The notes below the pieces were generated by a model, which worked only from the letters and a program-made list of their open reading frames with translations, did not search any database and was not told the DNA's origin. Source: Campylobacter sp. CCS1377 (GTDB lineage: Bacteria > Campylobacterota > Campylobacteria > Campylobacterales > Campylobacteraceae). From it: 64,000 nt of DNA. Of the stretch, positions 58,366 through 64,000 are shown in pieces. The stretch covers positions 558,001-622,000 of the forward strand of contig NZ_CP155620.1 in assembly GCF_040008265.1 (NCBI RefSeq), written 5' to 3'. Each line of letters opens with the position of its first letter. Within the stretch, counting starts at the first letter, position 1. Made by a program: the position numbers and the translations under genes.

Positions 58366-60865
58366 TGTGTTTTTTATCCTTTTTGTGATTTTAAAATTTG
58401 GTATTTCTATATCAAGCTTGAATTTCGATTTTTTAAAACTTGAGCAATTATATATTAAAATAGATAAAAAATTAATTGTAAGAGCAAAAAAAATTAGTTT
58501 TAAAGAAGATGATAACGCAAGCTCAATCCAGAGTCAAAGCATGGCAAGAGAAATTTTTGATATCAGCAAAGGTTTAAAATATCTTTATTTTTTCACTCAA
58601 GAAATTAATATTGAAAATTTGAATATCAAGGGACAAGAATTTCAGTTTTTATTTAAAAATAATGAGTTTTTTATCAACAATCCTACTTTATTTTTAAAAT
58701 TGAATTTACAAAGAACTGAAAATGAAATAAATGCTAATATTATAAAAATGAAAGTAAAAGATTATAATGCTAGTGTTGATGGAAATATTTCTATTAATAC
58801 CAATAGTGAATTTTATTTTTTTAGTGGTAAAGTTACAGCTCCTGAAGTAGATTTTAATGCTTCGTTTTCTTATAAAAAAAATCAATTGGCCTATAAACTA
58901 GAAGATATTAATATTTATGATATAGAAAAGGTTTTATTGAAAATCAATCAAAAATATAATCTAGATTCTCATTTACTTGAATGGGTTGGCAAAAAAGTGA
59001 AGGGCGATTTTTATCATTTTGATTATTTTAGTGGGTTTGCAGATTTGGCACATAATAATTATTATTATGATGAAATTAAAGCTTTTGGTTATGCAAAAAA
59101 TGTTTTAGTAAAGCTCGATGATAATATAGATGCGATTAAAATTCCTCATCTTGATATGAATTTGAGCAAGCAAAAATTAGATTTCAATTTTAAAGAAGCT
59201 GCATTTAATCAATATGATATTTCTCAAAGCAAGGTGTATTTATATGATATTATGCAAAGTGACAAAATAGGCATTTTTCTTCATATAAAATCTTCCCAGC
59301 TTTTATTAGATAAAAATGTTAATAAAATTTTAAAACTTTATGATATTGATTTACCTTTTAATCAATTAAGTGGAAAGTTAAAAAGTGATTTGATTTTAAA
59401 AATTCCTTTTCAAGCACAAAATTCTGTGTATTATTTGGGTGAATTTGATATGCAGGATGCAAAGCTTGATTTGTTTGATCTTAATGTCAGTGCAGCAAAA
59501 GTCATTTTAAAAGATGAAAAAGCCAGTATAATAGTGCCAAATATGGAAAGTGATTTTTTAAAAGCAGAACTTAATGCTAGTATAAATTTTTTTCAAAAGC
59601 AAGGGATTTTTGATTTAAATTTAAGCAAACTTTCTTTACCAATGCTACTTGATATGAAAAATGAGAATATGCAATTTGTATTTGATTTTGAAGGTGAAAA
59701 AAGGTTAAGCTCTTCAGAATGGGGTTTGGATATGAATTTAAGCGACGGTTTATTTTTAAGGGTGCATTCATTTAAAAAATTTGAACCTTATTCGGAATTA
59801 TTGCAAAAATTTAAATTTCAAAATACTGAAGATATTACTTTTTATACTAAGGATTTTGATAATTTTGAAATGGTAGTGAAAAATGGTATATTTGACAGCG
59901 AATTTTATGCCAATGATAAGCCTTATGTTAAAGATAGTTTTTTTATAAGTAAAAATTCTAGTGGTATAAAAATTAGAACCCAAAGTGAATTAGTAAGTGC
60001 TGATTTAAATGATGATGTTAATCATATTTTTATAAAAAATTTAAAATTAGCTTATAAAAATTCAGACAGTGAAAAAATTACCACACATATTGTCAGCAAA
60101 CCTACTTACATAAATGCGCAAAATAGTGCTTTGTTTTTGCAAGATTTTAATAAAACCTTAAGTTTTGATAATCTTAAAGCAAATCTTTTAAATGATCATG
60201 TAAAAGTTGTAGCAAATTATAAACAAAGTGACTTTGATCTTGAATTTAATTCTGAAAAAATGATTTTAAAAATTTCTAATATTAGCGATGAAGTTTTAAA
60301 TAATTTTTTTGGAAGAACGGTGGTTGAAAATGGAGTTTTTAATTTTTTAATAGAAGGTAAAAGTTCGAAAGAATATAAGGGTAAGATTTGGATTAAAAAT
60401 ACTCATTTTACAGGCCTGAAGTTTCAAAATCAATTGGTAAGTTTTTTGGACACAATTCCGAGTTTATTGCTTTTTAAAACACCCACTTTTAACGAGAAGG
60501 GTTTAAATGTAGAAAAAGGCGCAGTTGTATTTAATAGAAAAGGTGATATTTTAACTTTGGAAGGTTTAAATTTGGATGGAGATAGTATTGATATTTTAGG
60601 CACAGGGGTGATTAATTTAAAAAGTAATGCTTTAAATATTGATTTACAATTAAAAACCCTTAAATCAACATCTGAGGCTATTTCTAAAGTTCCTATTATT
60701 AATCAAATTATTTTGGGTAAGAATCGAGAAATTTCAACAACGGTAAAGGTTGATGGACAAATTGATAATCCGGAATTTCACACTCAAATTTTAACAGAGA
60801 CCTTAAAAACACCTTTAAATTTGATAAAAAATATTTTTGAATTGCCAGCAAATTTATTTAATTAA
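58325..60865 (+). CDS. AsmA/YhdP-like large envelope protein
   Basis: The 846-residue protein has one N-terminal membrane anchor (residues 7-30) and a long periplasmic part of repeated beta strands, typical of AsmA/TamB-type bridge proteins. The C-terminal IDIQLKTLKSTSEAISKVP...VDGQIDNPEF segment matches the DUF3971/AsmA_2 end of YhdP relatives. Such proteins are thought to move phospholipid to the outer membrane; the role here is inferred. It begins inside the 5' end of mltG. From memory it is Cj0530. Confidence 0.8.
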   Translation: MIKKIARVFGLIFIVFFILFVILKFGISISSLNFDFLKLEQLYIKIDKKLIVRAKKISFKEDDNASSIQSQSMAREIFDISKGLKYLYFFTQEINIENLNIKGQEFQFLFKNNEFFINNPTLFLKLNLQRTENEINANIIKMKVKDYNASVDGNISINTNSEFYFFSGKVTAPEVDFNASFSYKKNQLAYKLEDINIYDIEKVLLKINQKYNLDSHLLEWVGKKVKGDFYHFDYFSGFADLAHNNYYYDEIKAFGYAKNVLVKLDDNIDAIKIPHLDMNLSKQKLDFNFKEAAFNQYDISQSKVYLYDIMQSDKIGIFLHIKSSQLLLDKNVNKILKLYDIDLPFNQLSGKLKSDLILKIPFQAQNSVYYLGEFDMQDAKLDLFDLNVSAAKVILKDEKASIIVPNMESDFLKAELNASINFFQKQGIFDLNLSKLSLPMLLDMKNENMQFVFDFEGEKRLSSSEWGLDMNLSDGLFLRVHSFKKFEPYSELLQKFKFQNTEDITFYTKDFDNFEMVVKNGIFDSEFYANDKPYVKDSFFISKNSSGIKIRTQSELVSADLNDDVNHIFIKNLKLAYKNSDSEKITTHIVSKPTYINAQNSALFLQDFNKTLSFDNLKANLLNDHVKVVANYKQSDFDLEFNSEKMILKISNISDEVLNNFFGRTVVENGVFNFLIEGKSSKEYKGKIWIKNTHFTGLKFQNQLVSFLDTIPSLLLFKTPTFNEKGLNVEKGAVVFNRKGDILTLEGLNLDGDSIDILGTGVINLKSNALNIDLQLKTLKSTSEAISKVPIINQIILGKNREISTTVKVDGQIDNPEFHTQILTETLKTPLNLIKNIFELPANLFN

Positions 60866-60984
60866 GTAATTTTTAAGTTAAGTGTGTAAATTTAAGACAT
60901 AATAAAAATTCGTTGAAATAAAATTTTATTTTTTAATCTACTTTGTTATATATTGTCAGAGGAAAATAAAATAAAAGGAATAAG

Positions 60985-63189
60985 ATGCACATAACTTATA
61001 CACTAACAGATGAGTCGCCCGCTCTTGCGACTTATTCTTTTTTGCCTATAGTGCAGGCTTTTTTAAATAGAGTTAATATAAGTGTTAAGACTTCCGATAT
61101 TTCTTTGTCTGGAAGAATTTTGGCTAATTTTGGTGAATATCTAAAAGATACGCAAAAATGCGAAGATGCTTTAGAAATTTTAGGTGAACTTGTAAAAAAT
61201 CCGCAAGCAAATCTCATTAAAACACCTAATATTTCAGCATCTATTCCACAACTTAAAGCAGCAATTAAAGAATTGCAAGCCAAGGGTTATATGTTACCAA
61301 ATTACCCAGATGAACCAAAGAATGATGAAGAAGCGCAAATTAAAGCAAAATATCAAAAAGTTTTAGGTTCTGCGGTTAATCCCGTATTAAGACAAGGAAA
61401 CTCTGATCGTCGCTCTACTAAAGCAGTTAAAGATTATGCGAAAAATAATCCTTATCGTGTGGTTGAGTTTAATCCTAATTCAAAAACTCGTGTTTCTTAT
61501 ATGAAGGAAGGTGATTTTTTCTCTAATGAGAAAGCGGTTTTAATCAATGAGGATTGCGTTGCCAGTATCGAATTTGTAGGAAATAATGGCAAAAGTGAAG
61601 TTTTAAAAGAAGGTTTAAAACTTGAAAAGAATGAAATTTTAGACGCTACTTTTATGGATGTAGCAAAGTTGCAAGAATTTTATGCCAAAGAAATTAAAGC
61701 TAGCAAAGACGATGATGTGCTTTTTTCATTGCATTTAAAAGCTACAATGATGAAAGTAAGCGACCCTATACTTTTTGGTTATGCGGTAAGCACTTTCTTT
61801 AAAGAGTTATTTGTAGAATTTAAAGATGAATTTGAAAAACTAGGAATCAATCCAAATAATGGACTAAGTGAGCTTTTGAGCAAGGTTGAAACTTCAAGCA
61901 AAAAAGATGAAATTTTAAAAAAATATAATGAAATTTTGACTAATTCTGCTGATATTTCTATGGTAAATTCAGACAAAGGTATTACAAATTTACATGTACC
62001 AAGCGATGTGATTGTTGATGCTTCTATGCCTGCAATGCTTAAAAATGGTGCAAGATTGTGGGATAAAGAAGGCAAAGAAAAAGATACTAATGCAGTCATT
62101 CCTGATCAAACTTATGCGACTATTTACGAGGCTGTAATTGAAGATTTGCGTAAGAATGGCACTTTGAATCCTGCAAAATTAGGCAGTGTTTCAAATGTGG
62201 GTTTAATGGCCAAAAAAGCTCAAGAATACGGCTCGCATGATAAAACCTTTGTGGCTAAAGAAGATGGGACTTTTAAAATCATTGTTAATGGTAAAGTTTT
62301 ATTGGAGCATAAGGTTAAGAAAGGCGATATCTATAGGGCTAATCAAGCTAAATTTGATGCGGTGTTAAATTGGATCGATTTAGGCATTGAAAGAGCTGAT
62401 TTAACAAGTACCGAAGCGATTTTTTGGCTGGATAGCAAAAGAGCAAGCAATAAAATTATGATCGAATTGGTGCAAAATCGCTTGAAAGAAAAGGGTAAAA
62501 ATATAGCTATTTTAGCGCCATATGATGCTTGTTTAAAAAGTTTAGAGCTTATCCGCGGAGGAAAAGATGTGATTTCTATCACAGGAAATGTGCTAAGAGA
62601 TTATTTAACCGATCTTTTCCCTATTTTAGAGCTTGGAACTAGTGCAAAAATGTTATCTGTTGTGCCAATGTTAAACGGTGGAGCGATGTTTGAAACAGGA
62701 GCGGGTGGTTCAGCACCGAAGCAAGTGGAACAATTAGTAGAAGAAAATCATTTGCGTTGGGATAGTTTGGGCGAGTTTTTAGCTTTACAAGCGAGTTTAG
62801 AATTTTATGCCAATAAATGCAATCATCACAAAGCCAAAGTTTTGGCAGAATGTCTTGATGAAGCTATAGGAGAATGGCTTGAAAACAATAAAGCTCCATC
62901 AAGAAAAGTCAAAGAAGATGATAATCGCACGAGTCATTTTTATTTGGCCATGTATTTTGCAAATCATTTAGCAAGACAAGCAAATGATATAGAACTTCAA
63001 AGCTTTTTTAAAGATATTGCTTTAGAGCTTTCTTCTAATGAAGAAAAAATTAGAGCTGAATTTAATGATGCACAAGGAGTTAAAGTTGATCTTGGCGGTT
63101 ATTATAAATTTGATGATGAAAAAGTAAATAAAATTATGCGTCCAAGTGCGACTTTTAATGCCATTATAGAAAAAATAGGACAAAGATGA
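60985..63189 (+). CDS. icd: Monomeric NADP-dependent isocitrate dehydrogenase
   Basis: This TCA-cycle enzyme oxidises isocitrate to 2-oxoglutarate. At 734 residues it is the monomeric IDH-II type, beginning ITYTLTDESPALATYSFLPI. It has RQGNSDRRSTKAVKDYA, VSNVGLMAKKAQEYGSHDKTF, GAMFETGAGGSAPKQVEQ and DNRTSHFYLAMYFANHLA, all diagnostic. A good AAAAGGAA ribosome site precedes the ATG. The mdh start overlaps its stop by 4 bp. Confidence 0.97.
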   Translation: MHITYTLTDESPALATYSFLPIVQAFLNRVNISVKTSDISLSGRILANFGEYLKDTQKCEDALEILGELVKNPQANLIKTPNISASIPQLKAAIKELQAKGYMLPNYPDEPKNDEEAQIKAKYQKVLGSAVNPVLRQGNSDRRSTKAVKDYAKNNPYRVVEFNPNSKTRVSYMKEGDFFSNEKAVLINEDCVASIEFVGNNGKSEVLKEGLKLEKNEILDATFMDVAKLQEFYAKEIKASKDDDVLFSLHLKATMMKVSDPILFGYAVSTFFKELFVEFKDEFEKLGINPNNGLSELLSKVETSSKKDEILKKYNEILTNSADISMVNSDKGITNLHVPSDVIVDASMPAMLKNGARLWDKEGKEKDTNAVIPDQTYATIYEAVIEDLRKNGTLNPAKLGSVSNVGLMAKKAQEYGSHDKTFVAKEDGTFKIIVNGKVLLEHKVKKGDIYRANQAKFDAVLNWIDLGIERADLTSTEAIFWLDSKRASNKIMIELVQNRLKEKGKNIAILAPYDACLKSLELIRGGKDVISITGNVLRDYLTDLFPILELGTSAKMLSVVPMLNGGAMFETGAGGSAPKQVEQLVEENHLRWDSLGEFLALQASLEFYANKCNHHKAKVLAECLDEAIGEWLENNKAPSRKVKEDDNRTSHFYLAMYFANHLARQANDIELQSFFKDIALELSSNEEKIRAEFNDAQGVKVDLGGYYKFDDEKVNKIMRPSATFNAIIEKIGQR

Positions 63190-64000
63190 AAATTGCAATC
63201 ATCGGAGCGGGTAATGTAGGCGGAAGTGTTGCTTATGCGATCATTTTAAGAGAATTTGCAACGCAAATTGTTTTAGTTGATATTAATGAAGATTTACTTT
63301 ATGCAAAAGAACTTGAACTTTCTCAAAGCATAGCGGCTTTAAATTTGGATATTGAGTTGATTTGTTCTACGGATTATTCTCATACAAAAAATTCAGATAT
63401 TGTGCTTTTTAGTGCAGGTTTTGCAAGAAAAGACGGACAAAGTAGAGAAGAGCTTTTGCAGCTTAATACCAACATAATGCTCGATTGTGCTAGAAAAATT
63501 AAAGAATTTAGCGCCGATCCGCTTTTTATTATCCTAACTAATCCGGTGGATTTTTTACTTAATACTCTTTATGAGAGTAAAATTTTTTCTTCCAAAAAGA
63601 TTGTTGCTATGGCAGGAGTTTTAGATAATGCTCGTTTTAAATATGAGCTTGCTAAAAAATTAAAAGCGAAAATTTCAAGTGTAGATACGAGATTAATTGG
63701 TTTTCATAATGATGATATGGTTTTGGTTAAATCTTATGCAAGTGTGAAAAATCAAAAAATAAGTGAACTTTTAAGTGAAGAAGAATTTGAAGATTTAGAA
63801 AATGAAGTAAAGACAGGAGGTGCTAAGGTTATAAAGCATTTGAAAACCTCGGCTTATTTGGCGCCTGCTAGTGCTTGTGTGAGAATGCTTGAGTCTATCA
63901 GGAGTGGAGAATTTTTGCCTATGAGTGTGATTTTGCATGGAGAATTTGGAGTGCAAAATAAAGCATTGGGAACGATGGCAAGATTAGGTTTAGAAGGTGT
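63186..64000 (+). CDS. mdh: Malate dehydrogenase (lactate/malate dehydrogenase family), 3' end outside window
   Basis: The frame opens at ATG 63186, overlapping the icd stop, and is still open at base 64000 (271 codons). The NAD-binding loop IAIIGAGNVGGSVAYA is at residues 3-18 and an acidic residue in VLVDIN gives NAD preference. TNPVDFLLN near 119-127 and the GFHNDDMVL block (catalytic His in the usual GxHGD position) follow. The substrate-specificity region includes AGFARKDGQSREELL. The icd-mdh order is a conserved TCA operon in Campylobacter. Confidence 0.93.
   Translation, partial: MKIAIIGAGNVGGSVAYAIILREFATQIVLVDINEDLLYAKELELSQSIAALNLDIELICSTDYSHTKNSDIVLFSAGFARKDGQSREELLQLNTNIMLDCARKIKEFSADPLFIILTNPVDFLLNTLYESKIFSSKKIVAMAGVLDNARFKYELAKKLKAKISSVDTRLIGFHNDDMVLVKSYASVKNQKISELLSEEEFEDLENEVKTGGAKVIKHLKTSAYLAPASACVRMLESIRSGEFLPMSVILHGEFGVQNKALGTMARLGLEG

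Overview
The window is AT-rich, densely packed chromosomal DNA from an epsilonproteobacterium. It is almost certainly a Campylobacter of the C. jejuni/C. coli group. The evidence is the very low GC, ATG starts behind AAGGA-type ribosome sites, 10-60 bp gene spacing, and a gene set typical of the genus: cprRS, a cbpA-hspR operon, monomeric isocitrate dehydrogenase followed by mdh, futalosine-pathway mqnC, flgB-flgC-fliE followed by ftsI, and a ribB with a degenerate second domain. Compared with what I remember of C. jejuni NCTC 11168, blocks that lie apart there (around Cj0381-0387, Cj0572, Cj1226-1236, Cj0503-0520, Cj0453, Cj0461-0464 and Cj0525-0532) are joined here in a new order. That fits C. 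coli or a close relative better than C. jejuni itself. No database search was possible.

Layout. 1-5160: aroK (cut by the window edge) and der on the minus strand, diverging from an operon of an EamA transporter, kdsA, ribH, nusB and pyrF. 5161-6060: a decayed tyrosine integrase beside tRNA-fMet and tRNA-Gln. 6178-8952: ribB, a MidA-like methyltransferase and an M23 peptidase. 8949-16307: a long minus-strand operon of cbpA, hspR, two cation/proton antiporters, a small unknown gene, a HAD phosphatase and glyS. 16493-19837: htrA, cprR and cprS. 19851-27793: a minus-strand run with a small membrane protein, rhodanese, htpG, crcB, plsC, a BatD-like membrane protein, purQ, purS, purC and ctpA. 28029-33416: a CsoR-like regulator, clpB, and an MFS transporter/TIM-barrel pair resembling E. 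coli YihN/YihM. 33439-40514: pbpA, maf and alaS on the minus strand, then a DegT aminotransferase and an oxidoreductase.

40515-47401 is the accessory part. It holds a decayed gene with a C9 tract, an unknown membrane protein, hemH, a DUF805 protein and two large WG-repeat genes, both broken by single-base changes, mostly in short A runs. 47458-54273: a TPP riboswitch and thiC, an MFS exporter, mqnC, an M16-like protein without its zinc motif, and recG. 54267-64000: ftsI, fliE, flgC and flgB behind a sigma-54 promoter, mltG, an AsmA-like giant, icd and the start of mdh.

The best regulatory signals are two HAIR-like HspR operators overlapping the promoters of cbpA-hspR and clpB, and a thiC leader in which a TPP aptamer is followed by a hairpin that covers the ribosome-binding site. 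The best candidates for less-described biology are the WG-repeat cluster, one gene of which begins with a Sel1/Hcp-like cysteine module, and the YihN/YihM-like pair in an organism with little sugar metabolism.
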